64,000 nucleotides of DNA from assembly GCA_046330075.1 (NCBI GenBank), contig JAXLTL010000014.1, forward strand, positions 1-64,000. The letters are read 5' to 3'. The position numbers were made by a program, and so were the translations under genes. Source of the DNA: JAJTFW01 sp046330075 (lineage in GTDB: Bacteria; Bacteroidota; Bacteroidia; AKYH767-A; OLB10). Numbering within the stretch: position 1 is the stretch's first letter; each line of letters opens with the position of its first letter. The notes beneath the pieces were generated by a model that saw nothing but the letters and a program-made list of their open reading frames with translations, ran no database searches and had not been told where the DNA came from. Positions 27,543 to 36,347 of the stretch are shown here, in pieces.

Positions 27543-27546
27543 ATAG

Positions 27547-29088
27547 ATGCGGTATTTCGTTTTGATATTCTTTTTGTTGTTGACCGGGAAAGGAGCAGCC
27601 CAGCGCCACGATGCGAATTGGGTATTAGGTGGTGGTGGTGCAGGTATGCATGCAAACCTTGTAATTGAATTTGACACAGCGGGACCGGTAAATTATACGG
27701 TCCCGCTTTCAAGAGCGGCCATGGACTTAGAAAATGCATCAATTAGTGATGCAGCAGGTAACCTGCTATTTTTGACAAACGGTATTCGTCTGTATAATCG
27801 TAATATGGACACTATTCCCAATGGTGAATTGGCTTTACCTGTTATCGGTTCAAGCGTTATCCCTTATGGACTGAATCAGCGTCAGGGGTGCATGTTTCTG
27901 CCTTGGCCTGGCGATACTAATCTATATGCATTGCTCCATACTACCTATGATTATGCTTATCCGCCTGGACATCCTGCGGCTACCGGACAACCATTACCCC
28001 TGTTTTTATATTTAACCGTTTTAGATAGAAACTTGAATGGAGGATTGGGTGGGGTGTTATACAAAAACATTCCTGTGTTAAATGATACCATGACTCGCTC
28101 TGGCGGCGGCCTTTCAGTCACTCGGCATGCCAATGGACGTGACTGGTGGATTGTGATGAAGAAACATTTTCGGAATCGTTATTATAAGTTACTTCTGACA
28201 CCATCAGGAATCAGCTTACAGGGTTTTCAATTGCTTGGGCCTGATTCAATCAAAAGATATAGTGAACTCTATATTTTCAGCCCTGATGGAAATGTATTGG
28301 CAGGACCTGTGGGGGAGAACACTGCAATCCATCCATTGGCCATTATGGATTTTGACCGATGCAGCGGAAACTTATCTAATTTTCAATTAGTATATACTCC
28401 TCCCAGCTCCAACTACGGATGTGAAGACATTGATTTTTCCTCTAATTCGCGCTACTTATATGCAAATGAGAGAGTTAAAGTGTTCCAGTTTGATGTGCAG
28501 GACAGAACCACCCCCGGGGCAATACAGAATAGCATGATACAAGTTGCAGATACCGCCTGGACAACTGAAACCTGTGATTCAGGATTTGTAGGAAGCAAGT
28601 TGTATTACCCAGTTGGGGCCTTAGCGCCAGACAATAAACTGTATTACTTTACAAATAATGGATGCAATGAACTAACTTTTCTTGAACACCCGGATTCCAC
28701 AGGATTATCCAGCTCTATGAATTATGTAGGGATCAGCTTTCCGGTTTTACACACTGCAGGAATGCCTTATTTCCCCAACTACCGATTAGGCCCGGTGAAA
28801 GGTAGCGTCTGTGATAGCCTTACCGCTGTTCACGAGTTACAAGCGGAGGACGTGAGTTTATACCCCAACCCTGCAAAGGATCACATTACACTCCGGTCAA
28901 TACGATCCTTAAGCAATGCCGTGATCATGTTGATGAATATGCAAGGTCAGGTTTTGTTCAGCCGGCAAACAGGAACAGGAACCGGTTTTGAAGTGGACTT
29001 ACCACGCGATATCGGCAACGGCATCTACTTTTTGCGCATCCATAGTACCGAAGGCGCTGTGACGAAGAAGGTTGTGGTGCAGCGGTGA
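27547..29088 (+). CDS. T9SS-sorted secreted protein, paralogue 3 of 3
   Basis: 513 residues. The signal peptide 'MRYFVLIFFLLLTGKGAAQ' differs from paralogue 2 by one residue. The body keeps the family landmarks 'ISDAAGNLLFLTNGIRLYNR', 'LNQRQGCMFLPWPGDTN', 'VTRHANGRDWWIVMKKH' and 'MDFDRCSGNLSNF' but is otherwise divergent. The sorting domain ('VSLYPNPAKDHITLRS' to 'VTKKVVVQR') is nearly the same as in paralogues 1 and 2. The gene sits 13 kb away from the tandem pair, behind tlyA, with a copied promoter region. Surface role unknown. Confidence 0.8.
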   Translation: MRYFVLIFFLLLTGKGAAQRHDANWVLGGGGAGMHANLVIEFDTAGPVNYTVPLSRAAMDLENASISDAAGNLLFLTNGIRLYNRNMDTIPNGELALPVIGSSVIPYGLNQRQGCMFLPWPGDTNLYALLHTTYDYAYPPGHPAATGQPLPLFLYLTVLDRNLNGGLGGVLYKNIPVLNDTMTRSGGGLSVTRHANGRDWWIVMKKHFRNRYYKLLLTPSGISLQGFQLLGPDSIKRYSELYIFSPDGNVLAGPVGENTAIHPLAIMDFDRCSGNLSNFQLVYTPPSSNYGCEDIDFSSNSRYLYANERVKVFQFDVQDRTTPGAIQNSMIQVADTAWTTETCDSGFVGSKLYYPVGALAPDNKLYYFTNNGCNELTFLEHPDSTGLSSSMNYVGISFPVLHTAGMPYFPNYRLGPVKGSVCDSLTAVHELQAEDVSLYPNPAKDHITLRSIRSLSNAVIMLMNMQGQVLFSRQTGTGTGFEVDLPRDIGNGIYFLRIHSTEGAVTKKVVVQR

Positions 29089-29131
29089 GTACATTCAGGT
29101 TGCTAAATAAAACATCTTCCCGCAATTCACC

Positions 29132-30031
29132 TTAATGCTCCGTCTTCTCTTCTGTCGCCCCTTCCGTCTTACGCAAGGGAGTCTCAAAATTTTTCTTCAG
29201 AAACTCTACTGCGATGGCATTGGCTTTAGCAGTAGCGTCCTTGTTATACTTCTGGTTGCTTGGATTCGCAAAGGCATGATCAGCATCGTAGGAATAAGAA
29301 GTAAAGGGAATACCGGCAACTTTCATTTTCTGATCAAACTCCTTCACCAGTTCAGGAGAAATCCATCCATCGCGGGTTCCATAAAAACCTGCTACCGGCC
29401 CCTTGATTTGTTTCAGTTTGGCCACATCAAATTCAGGCATTCCATAATAAATCACACAGCCGTACCCTTTATCACCTAATGAAATGGACGCCTGCAAACT
29501 CCATCCTCCACCCATGCACCAACCGATGGTTTGAAAACGGCTGAACTTTCCACCGTATTCAATGGCTGCACGAATAATTGACTGCACCCTTTCCGGATTC
29601 ACAGCTTGCATCATTTTAGCGGCAGAATCAGGATTATACGTCACCTTTTTATCATACAGATCAAGTAATAATACCGTTGCACCAGTTTCCATATGGAGTT
29701 TTTCTGCAGCCTGTTTCATCTGATCGTTTAATCCCCACCACTCATGAAACATCAGAATAATCTTTCCGATAGAAGCGCCGGTCTTCACTTCAAAAACAGC
29801 CACTTCTTTACCATCGTCTGTTTTCAGGCTCACCATGCGGCCAATCTTTGGTTCATAGGTGATCTGCGGTGGCGGCTCATGGGCTGCCACGAAGGCTTTT
29901 TCACTACCGAAACCGGCAAAGGCCTGAACGGGAGATGAACAACACGAACGCTGCGCCTGAACCGAAGTCCCGGCCAGCACCATCAATAGCATGATAATCA
30001 GTGTGTAACGCATAGATGTCTGGTAATTCAT
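29132..30031 (-). CDS. Secreted dienelactone hydrolase-family alpha/beta hydrolase
   Basis: 299 residues if started at ATG 30031; ATG 30013 is also possible and gives a cleaner signal peptide ('MRYTLIIMLLMVLAGTSVQA'). A 30118 start would add a charged, unlikely extension. The catalytic triad is visible: Cys in 'IGWCMGGGWS', Asp in 'FYGTRDGWISPE', His in 'YDADHAFANP'. Dienelactone hydrolase family enzymes cleave ester or lactone bonds; the exported location suggests a substrate other than the classical cytoplasmic dienelactone. It is divergent from the EVE gene. Confidence 0.85.
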   Translation of the reverse strand: MNYQTSMRYTLIIMLLMVLAGTSVQAQRSCCSSPVQAFAGFGSEKAFVAAHEPPPQITYEPKIGRMVSLKTDDGKEVAVFEVKTGASIGKIILMFHEWWGLNDQMKQAAEKLHMETGATVLLLDLYDKKVTYNPDSAAKMMQAVNPERVQSIIRAAIEYGGKFSRFQTIGWCMGGGWSLQASISLGDKGYGCVIYYGMPEFDVAKLKQIKGPVAGFYGTRDGWISPELVKEFDQKMKVAGIPFTSYSYDADHAFANPSNQKYNKDATAKANAIAVEFLKKNFETPLRKTEGATEEKTEH

Positions 30032-30112
30032 TTGTAAAATTAAGGAAAGATTCTGACAAGCTTTTCCGGTCTGCCTCCCATTCCTTATTTTCGGGCTCCC
30101 TTTACTCCTGCT

Positions 30113-30517
30113 ATGCAATACTGGCTCATCAAGTCAGAACCCTTCAAGTACTCCTGGGATCAATTCGTAAAGGATGGATCCACCTTCTGGGACGGCGTCA
30201 GAAACTACGCTGCCAGGAACAATCTGCGTAGCATGAAGAAAGGAGATCTGGCGCTGTACTATCACAGCAATGAAGGTCTGGAAGTAGTGGGCATCGCGAA
30301 AGTGATCAAAGAAGCTTATCAGGATCCCACCACCGATGATCCGAACTGGGTATCTGTAGACTTCAAGCCACATAAAAAATTAAAAAAGCCGGTAACGCTG
30401 CAAGCCATCAAGGACGAGCCCCGGTTAAAGAACATTGAGATGCTGCGGCTCAACCGGCTATCGGTGGTGCCTATCCGAACAGAAGAGTTCGATCTTATTC
30501 TGGAAATGGGCAGCTAA
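30113..30517 (+). CDS. EVE-domain protein
   Basis: 134 residues, a complete single EVE domain: 'YWLIKSEPFKYSWDQ', 'WDGVRNYAARNNLRSMKKGD', 'ALYYHSNEGLEVVGIAKV' and 'PVTLQAIKDEP'. EVE domains resemble YTH and PUA folds and bind modified bases in DNA or RNA; they occur near ribosome-related genes and in some anti-phage contexts. Here the neighbours (a hydrolase and a TonB receptor) give no clue. The start is ATG 30113, matching the usual 'M.YWLvKsEP' beginning. Confidence 0.9.
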   Translation: MQYWLIKSEPFKYSWDQFVKDGSTFWDGVRNYAARNNLRSMKKGDLALYYHSNEGLEVVGIAKVIKEAYQDPTTDDPNWVSVDFKPHKKLKKPVTLQAIKDEPRLKNIEMLRLNRLSVVPIRTEEFDLILEMGS

Positions 30518-30554
30518 ACGACATTATTTACGAATTACAGAAAAAAACCAACCC

Positions 30555-32867
30555 TTGAAAACTATCCACCTGCGTTTCTCTCTCATTGCACTGCTGTTTC
30601 TGATTCCAATGGCAATGCTCGCACAGCAAAAAGGAACTGTGCGCGGCTTCGTCTATGACAAAGAAACGGGCGAACCGGTACTCTTCACTCCGGTGTTCCT
30701 GAAAGGCACGCAGATGGGTGCACTTACCGACGTAAACGGTTTTTACAGCATCTCTGACGTCCCTGCAGGCAGCTATGAGCTCATGATCAACTCTATTGGT
30801 TTTGATACCTTGATTGTTCCGGTGCAGGTTCAGGCAGGACAGGTGATTACCAAGCAGCTCTACGTGAAGAAAGCTTCAGTCAACCTGAAGGCGGTAGAAG
30901 TTTCTGCCGAACGCGAATCACAGAAAACCGAAGTACGCACTTCGGTAACGAAGATCACCCCCAAGGAAATTAAGTCGGTTCCCAGCATTGGCGGCGAACC
31001 GGATCTTGCGCAATACCTGCAGGTATTACCCGGCGTAGTATTTAGCGGAGACCAGGGCGGACAACTCTATATTCGTGGTGGTACTCCCATCATGAACAAA
31101 GTGCTGCTGGACGGAATGGTGGTATACAACCCCTTCCACTCCATCGGATTATTCTCGGTATTTGATACCGATGTCATGCGGAATGCCGACATCTACACCG
31201 GCGGATTTCCGGCAGATTACGGTGACCGTATTTCCTCTGTGATGGATATCACCACCCGCGATGGCAACAAACGCCGGTATGGTGGTAAATTCAGCGCCAC
31301 CACCTTCAGCAGCAAACTGATTCTGGAAGGTCCGATAAAAAAGCAAAAAGAAAACGGCGGCGGCAGCAGTTCCTTCCTCTTCACGTATAAAAACTCCTAC
31401 CTCGATCAAAGCTCCAAAGCGCTGTACAGTTATATAGATAAAGACGGTTTACCATTCAGCTTTCAGGATTTCTACGGTAAGGTATCCCTCAACGGAGAAA
31501 ACGGATCCAAGCTGAACCTCTTCGGCTTCGACTTTACAGACAATGCGCTGTTCAAAGATGTTACAGAAATTAACTGGAAATCCACCGGTTTCGGCTCCAA
31601 CTTCATTCTGGTACCCAAAGGCTCCAACACGCTTGTAGACGGGATCTTTGCCTACTCGCAGTACAAAGCAGAGCAATCGGAAGCAAATGGTCCGCCCCGT
31701 AACAGCGCCATCAACGGATTCAACTTCGGGTTCAACTTCACCAACTTTTTCAAGAAAGACGAGTTTAAAATGGGACTCGAAGTATTGGGTTTCCGCACTG
31801 AATTCGTTCAGAATACACTCACCAACATTCAATACGAGCAAATTGAGAACACCACTGAGTTCGGTGCTTTCATGCGGTACCGTATATCGCGTGAAAAGAT
31901 TGTCGTAGAGCCCAGCATGCGACTGCAATACTATGCCTCACTCTCCGAATTTTCTCCTGAACCACGACTGGGTATAAAAATCAACGCCGCCGAACACTTC
32001 CGTATCAAGATGGCAGGAGGATTCTACTCACAAAACCTGCTCAGTGCCAGTTCAGACCGCGACGTGGTAAACCTCTTTTCAGGATTCCTGAGTGGTCCGG
32101 AGAGTCTGCCCACTGAATTTGACGGCAAAGCAGTTAAAACCCGCTTACAGAAAGCAAGAGATATTATACTCGGAGCAGAAATCGATGTATTCAAGCACTT
32201 CGACGTCAATGTAGAGTTCTTTTATAAGCGGTTCTCGCAATTATCCAACGTCAACCGCGACAAGGTATATCCTGACAATGCTACCTATGCCAATGTATCG
32301 GATTATCTTAAAAAAGACTTTATCATTGAAAAAGGTCATTCTTATGGTGCTGATCTGGTACTGAAATATGAGTACAAACGTATTTACCTCTGGGGTGTTT
32401 ACTCACTCACCTGGGTTGACCGTTACGACGGCATCCGCACCTACCATCCTCACTTCGACCGCCGCCACAATGTTAACCTCGTTGGTTCGTACACCTTTGG
32501 TAAAAAACTCGACTGGGAATTCAATGTACGCTGGAATTTCGGTTCCGGCTTCCCTTTTAGTGGCACACAAGGCTTCTATGAATACCTCAACTTCAGCGGA
32601 GGTCTCTACACCGACCCCAATACGGCAAACGGATACATGGACGTGATTCTGGGCGATATCAATGAAAAGAGACTCCCCAGCTATCACCGTCTCGACTGCA
32701 GTCTGAAGAAAACGTTTGTGGTAGGTAAAAACTCCAACCTGGAGGCCACCCTCAGCGCCATCAATATCTACGACCGGGAAAATATTTTCTACATCGACCG
32801 TATTCGTAATCAGCGCGTCAACCAGCTTCCATTCCTGCCATCGGCCGGGGTGAGCATGACCTTCTGA
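30555..32867 (+). CDS. TonB-dependent outer-membrane receptor with CarboxypepD-like N-domain
   Basis: 771 residues from the TTG at 30555, which precedes a clear signal peptide ('IHLRFSLIALLFLIPMAMLA' then 'QQ'). The open frame upstream overlaps the EVE gene and is not signal-like. A carboxypeptidase-regulatory-like beta domain (~residues 25-110; 'GTVRGFVYDKETGEPV') is followed by a plug ('LQVLPGVVFSGDQGGQLYIR', 'DGMVVYNPFHSIGLFSVFD') and a 22-strand-type barrel ending in an aromatic residue ('SAGVSMTF'). No SusD partner gene adjoins. It imports an unknown ligand, such as a siderophore or peptide, using TonB-ExbBD energy. Confidence 0.88.
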   Translation: MKTIHLRFSLIALLFLIPMAMLAQQKGTVRGFVYDKETGEPVLFTPVFLKGTQMGALTDVNGFYSISDVPAGSYELMINSIGFDTLIVPVQVQAGQVITKQLYVKKASVNLKAVEVSAERESQKTEVRTSVTKITPKEIKSVPSIGGEPDLAQYLQVLPGVVFSGDQGGQLYIRGGTPIMNKVLLDGMVVYNPFHSIGLFSVFDTDVMRNADIYTGGFPADYGDRISSVMDITTRDGNKRRYGGKFSATTFSSKLILEGPIKKQKENGGGSSSFLFTYKNSYLDQSSKALYSYIDKDGLPFSFQDFYGKVSLNGENGSKLNLFGFDFTDNALFKDVTEINWKSTGFGSNFILVPKGSNTLVDGIFAYSQYKAEQSEANGPPRNSAINGFNFGFNFTNFFKKDEFKMGLEVLGFRTEFVQNTLTNIQYEQIENTTEFGAFMRYRISREKIVVEPSMRLQYYASLSEFSPEPRLGIKINAAEHFRIKMAGGFYSQNLLSASSDRDVVNLFSGFLSGPESLPTEFDGKAVKTRLQKARDIILGAEIDVFKHFDVNVEFFYKRFSQLSNVNRDKVYPDNATYANVSDYLKKDFIIEKGHSYGADLVLKYEYKRIYLWGVYSLTWVDRYDGIRTYHPHFDRRHNVNLVGSYTFGKKLDWEFNVRWNFGSGFPFSGTQGFYEYLNFSGGLYTDPNTANGYMDVILGDINEKRLPSYHRLDCSLKKTFVVGKNSNLEATLSAINIYDRENIFYIDRIRNQRVNQLPFLPSAGVSMTF

Positions 32868-32901
32868 TCATATTCATGGCAATGCGTATTTTTATGCAGC
32901 C

Positions 32902-34329
32902 ATGACGCCCTCTGCACAGAAAGCCAGTCGCCAAAACCTCCAGTTCAACTGGCTGGTGGTTCTGGTATTATTGCCCCTCAGCTTTCTCGCCGGGATCTGG
33001 CTTCACTTCAATGGACTATATGGACAAGAGCCGCATGAGATCCAGCGATACATGCAGGCGCTCTTCAATTATCTCAGTGGTGGAGAAGCTCCGCCTGCCC
33101 AAAACATACCCATTGTATTTCCGCTGGCCGGAGCCATTGTACACCTTGTCATTCCTGCCGAATACTGCCTGCAATTCGTAAATCTGATTGCTGCTGCGAT
33201 CTGTTATATCAGTTTCTGCAGGTTACTGAATCAGATGTATCCGGAGGGCACACAACGGCAGCGATTCGCGTTCCTGATCCTCTTCCTGTCGCCCTTTTTT
33301 TTCAGGGCTGCCGTAACCGGACTCGCCGATATGCTGAGCATGTCATTCGTTGTTTATGCATTACTGGAATGCTGGAAATGGAACCGGACACTCAGCAGTC
33401 AAAGTCTGATCCTGAGCATCACTGCAGGCATACTCGCTGTACAGACCCGCTACTCCACCGGCCTCCTCCTGATCCCGCTGCTACCGATGATCTGGATATC
33501 GATGCGATCAAGGCTATCTCTCTTTCTCCTCATCGTATTCACCATCCTCATCGCACTCACCCCGAGTATACTCCTCAAAGGGCAGGATGGGCTTGAAGTA
33601 CTGCTGCATCCCTGGTTGCTGGACTGGTCGCCATTGAATCTGTTCCGGACCACATTTTCGCAATCCGGTCATCTGGTCACCTATTCTCTGCCCAATATTA
33701 TTTATTTACTAAGCCTGCTTCTGCATCCCGGGTTTTGTATCATCGGCATTGTATTCATCGTATACTCTATCCGATCTGAAATAGCCCTGCCACATTCCTG
33801 GACCTTTGGCATAGCCCTTTTTCTGTTCTTTATTGGTGGATTGCCGGTACAGGATCTTCGCCTGCTGATGCCTGCATTTCCGGTTGCGCTGCTTGCACTG
33901 TATCCGGCCTATGAAACCCTGATCTTTAAATTCAGTACCCGAAACCAGCGTGTAGTCATTTACCTCTTCGCCATCCTTGTACAGCTGGCATTGCTGGTAA
34001 AAGTCATCCTGCCGGTATACCAGTATCAGCAGGAAGAGCTCATTATTGCGAATGCGTTAAAAAAGATGCCAGCCTCCACGCTGAACACCTTTGCGATTGA
34101 CGGTGCGCTTCGCTCCTACAATGTCCCGCAGGAAGTCATCAACATGTGGAGCACCTCCTACCAGCTCTTCAATGCCGGTGATCTGATCCTTTACAACCGT
34201 AGCCGGTTTGACGAACAATTTGGAGATGCAGAACCGGTAAAAATCTTCCACCGTTTACGAAACAACGGGCGGCTGATGTTTTTAAAATCCTTTCCCAACG
34301 GCTGGGAATTATACCGTATAAAGCAATAA
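32902..34329 (+). CDS. Polytopic membrane protein, possible GT-C glycosyltransferase
   Basis: 475 residues with about ten to eleven hydrophobic segments. After the first helix comes 'GLYGQEPHEIQRYMQAL', an acidic loop resembling the catalytic first periplasmic loop of GT-C glycosyltransferases. A soluble C-terminal tail of ~100 residues follows ('YNVPQEVINMWSTSYQLFNA'). I do not recognise a specific family. It is followed after 38 bases by another membrane protein, so the two could be an operon for lipid-linked sugar handling; this is inference. A near-consensus -7 box (TATTTTTA) lies just before the ATG. Confidence 0.6.
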   Translation: MTPSAQKASRQNLQFNWLVVLVLLPLSFLAGIWLHFNGLYGQEPHEIQRYMQALFNYLSGGEAPPAQNIPIVFPLAGAIVHLVIPAEYCLQFVNLIAAAICYISFCRLLNQMYPEGTQRQRFAFLILFLSPFFFRAAVTGLADMLSMSFVVYALLECWKWNRTLSSQSLILSITAGILAVQTRYSTGLLLIPLLPMIWISMRSRLSLFLLIVFTILIALTPSILLKGQDGLEVLLHPWLLDWSPLNLFRTTFSQSGHLVTYSLPNIIYLLSLLLHPGFCIIGIVFIVYSIRSEIALPHSWTFGIALFLFFIGGLPVQDLRLLMPAFPVALLALYPAYETLIFKFSTRNQRVVIYLFAILVQLALLVKVILPVYQYQQEELIIANALKKMPASTLNTFAIDGALRSYNVPQEVINMWSTSYQLFNAGDLILYNRSRFDEQFGDAEPVKIFHRLRNNGRLMFLKSFPNGWELYRIKQ

Positions 34330-34367
34330 GAAACCATTTTAACGGCTATGCGTATACACGGGTTATT

Positions 34368-35549
34368 ATGCTTGCGCAGGGAATCTATCATACCCGGGAA
34401 ACCGCACGTCGCATTCTGGAAATTTATACAGAAGGGCGTGACTGGTTTTATTTCATAGTCATTCTGGCCATCACCTTACTGCAATTCGGGCCGGAAGCAG
34501 CCGGGCAGCTTGCAGTTCCCTTCTTTGTGTTACACAGTTTGAGTCAGCTTGCGCTCTTTGGCTTTCATGGCCACCTGCGCCATGCAATTCAAACCAGCGA
34601 AGACACGCCCACTGAAGTTTGGAACAAAGCTATTAAAGCGCGCATCACGATTCTGATTGCCATCTTACCCACTCTGCTGTTAGCCAGCCATGCAAACGAA
34701 TTCATCATTTTTGCCATGTTATGGCTAATTGCCCGCTTCTTCAATGAAATCCTGCTGGCAGGTGCCAGACTGAAACAAAACATCCAGGAATGGATTCTTG
34801 TACGTACACTCTTACTGGTCACGCTCAGCGTTATTCTCCTGATCAGTATCCGCTTGTTCTCTACCACCCGCTTGCTTCAGCTAATGGCCACTGCCGAAGC
34901 CCTCATGACGGCCATTTTGCTATTTGTACGCATCAGCCGCTTCAGCATTCCGTTTACACCACGAATTGACTTCACACAACTGCATCAGGCCTTGCCGCAT
35001 TTCTATGCACAGTTGCTCTTTACGTACAATTATTATTATCTGATGATTCCGGTGGCTCTGCTTCTGCCCATGCTGGCAACCGCAGAAATCTACATACAGC
35101 TCCTCATTCTCTCCTTGGGGCTCGTTCCTGCCTATTTCATCTGGAACGACTACCGTACAGGGCGGCCACGCATGAACGAAAGTGAACTCACTGCTGCAAC
35201 GCTGGCATTGGGCATACGCGGTACCGTTATTTCATTTTGCATTGTTTCATGCGGATTATTTCTCTCTGAATACTGTATTGGAGACATCGCAGGAATGTCG
35301 GTTGTATTGCCACAGTTCATCATCCTGCTCAGTCACTACTATACCATTCCAACGCTGCATGCACTTACGGAAGAAGGGAGGATACTTGCCCTCATCCGGC
35401 TATGGTTAGGCTTCATTCTCGTACAAGGCTTCATTGCCTTCTTTATTCTGAGAAGCGAGCATCCCAATATGCTTTTCCCGGTAATGGCCGTTGTTGCGCT
35501 CGCACAATCGCTGTCGGTATTTTTATTGAGGAATATAAGGTACGAATAA
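34368..35549 (+). CDS. Polytopic membrane protein of unknown function (flippase-like size)
   Basis: 393 residues with roughly ten to twelve hydrophobic helices, evenly spaced, and short charged loops ('TSEDTPTEVWNKAIKARI', 'NDYRTGRPRMNESE'). Size and topology are compatible with a Wzx/MOP-type flippase, but no diagnostic motif is seen. Adjacent to the GT-C-like gene and in the same direction. The call is topology only. Confidence 0.5.
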   Translation: MLAQGIYHTRETARRILEIYTEGRDWFYFIVILAITLLQFGPEAAGQLAVPFFVLHSLSQLALFGFHGHLRHAIQTSEDTPTEVWNKAIKARITILIAILPTLLLASHANEFIIFAMLWLIARFFNEILLAGARLKQNIQEWILVRTLLLVTLSVILLISIRLFSTTRLLQLMATAEALMTAILLFVRISRFSIPFTPRIDFTQLHQALPHFYAQLLFTYNYYYLMIPVALLLPMLATAEIYIQLLILSLGLVPAYFIWNDYRTGRPRMNESELTAATLALGIRGTVISFCIVSCGLFLSEYCIGDIAGMSVVLPQFIILLSHYYTIPTLHALTEEGRILALIRLWLGFILVQGFIAFFILRSEHPNMLFPVMAVVALAQSLSVFLLRNIRYE

Positions 35550-35605
35550 GATTAAAAACAAAATTCCAGAAAATAAAAATCACTCCTGAAAATTCAGGAT
35601 GCGAC

Positions 35606-36043
35606 TCACTCCCTACACCAAACCAGTTTTTCCCCTAACCCAGGGATATTTTCAGTAAACTTAATCCAATCGAGACGAATAAGCCAAAAATATCCAGGGA
35701 CTGTCAGGCTCATCGGATATTTACGTTCATATGCGGAACAAAACTTCTGGTCAATTGCACTGAAAGATTGACTGTCGAGAATTACGCCTCTCCATTGTGC
35801 GCCTTGAACTATATCTGGTTCTAAACACCGAGGCAGCACAGTCCCAGCAGTTATATTACCAATTACAACCATAATATCATGCAAAGTACCAGAGGATGAT
35901 TTTAAAACAAATGACATTGACATTTCATCGAAATGATAAAAACAGTTTATGCAATGTACCCCAAACCTATCATCCTGAAAGCAAACGGTAATTATTTGAT
36001 GTGCATTAAGAAAATTTAATATTCTTACATCAGGCTGGATCAT
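35606..36043 (-). CDS. UPF0306 (YhbP-like) FMN-binding split-barrel protein
   Basis: 145 residues, the usual length for YhbP. It starts 'VRILNFLNAHQIITVCFQDD' and contains 'HCINCFYHFDEMSMSFVLKS', 'NITAGTV', 'QGAQWRGVI' and the C-terminal 'WLIRLDWIKFTENIPGLGEK'. These blocks match the UPF0306 branch of the pyridoxamine-5'-phosphate-oxidase-like split barrels. The biochemical role is not established. It is divergently placed upstream of the nor regulator, about 170 bases from the operator, so it may belong to a nitrosative-stress response; this is inference from position. Confidence 0.75.
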   Translation of the reverse strand: MIQPDVRILNFLNAHQIITVCFQDDRFGVHCINCFYHFDEMSMSFVLKSSSGTLHDIMVVIGNITAGTVLPRCLEPDIVQGAQWRGVILDSQSFSAIDQKFCSAYERKYPMSLTVPGYFWLIRLDWIKFTENIPGLGEKLVWCRE

Positions 36044-36164
36044 ATTATTCAGTTTTAAAGATTATTTTAACAATTATACAACTATTTTCTCCCATATTAA
36101 ATAGTGAAGATGGTTATCATAAACGGCTTCCAAAAAGTTACATAACTCCTGTCATTAGGCCACA

Positions 36165-36181
36165 TTAAATTAACAATTTAA
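36165..36181. other. AT-rich palindrome TTAAATT-AAC-AATTTAA
   Basis: Perfect 7-bp arms around a 3-base centre in the region between the UPF0306 gene and the nor operator. Possibly a regulator site; weak evidence because the region is AT-rich. Confidence 0.3.
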
Positions 36182-36210
36182 GCAAAGTTGACAAAAGTCA
36201 TAAAAAATTG

Positions 36211-36241
36211 TTGTGGACTTTTTTGTCCTGTATTATACTTG
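36211..36241 (+). promoter_or_regulatory. Promoter and operator of the Rrf2 regulator, cut off by the IS element
   Basis: -33 TTG (36211-36213), a 20-base spacer and a -7-like TATACTTG (36234-36241). Between them lies an inverted repeat GTGGAC-TTTTTT-GTCC (36213-36228), the same operator as before norC. The IS3 element begins at 36240, so its end forms the last bases of the -7 box. Confidence 0.6.
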
Positions 36242-36347
36242 TAACCCTCCCTAAAATCGGACTGCAATCAAAATTACTAATTTAATTTGATGATGTGCTG
36301 TTGATATGTTGGAAACCTTTTTCAGGTTTTCAATATATCAATAGCTT

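Larger units (their letters stand above)
27387..27602 (+). repeat. 216-bp duplicated block, copy B
   Basis: Near-identical and equal in length to 14072-14287: end of a T9SS sorting domain, the spacer with its -7 box, and the signal-peptide codons of the following gene. Confidence 0.85.
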
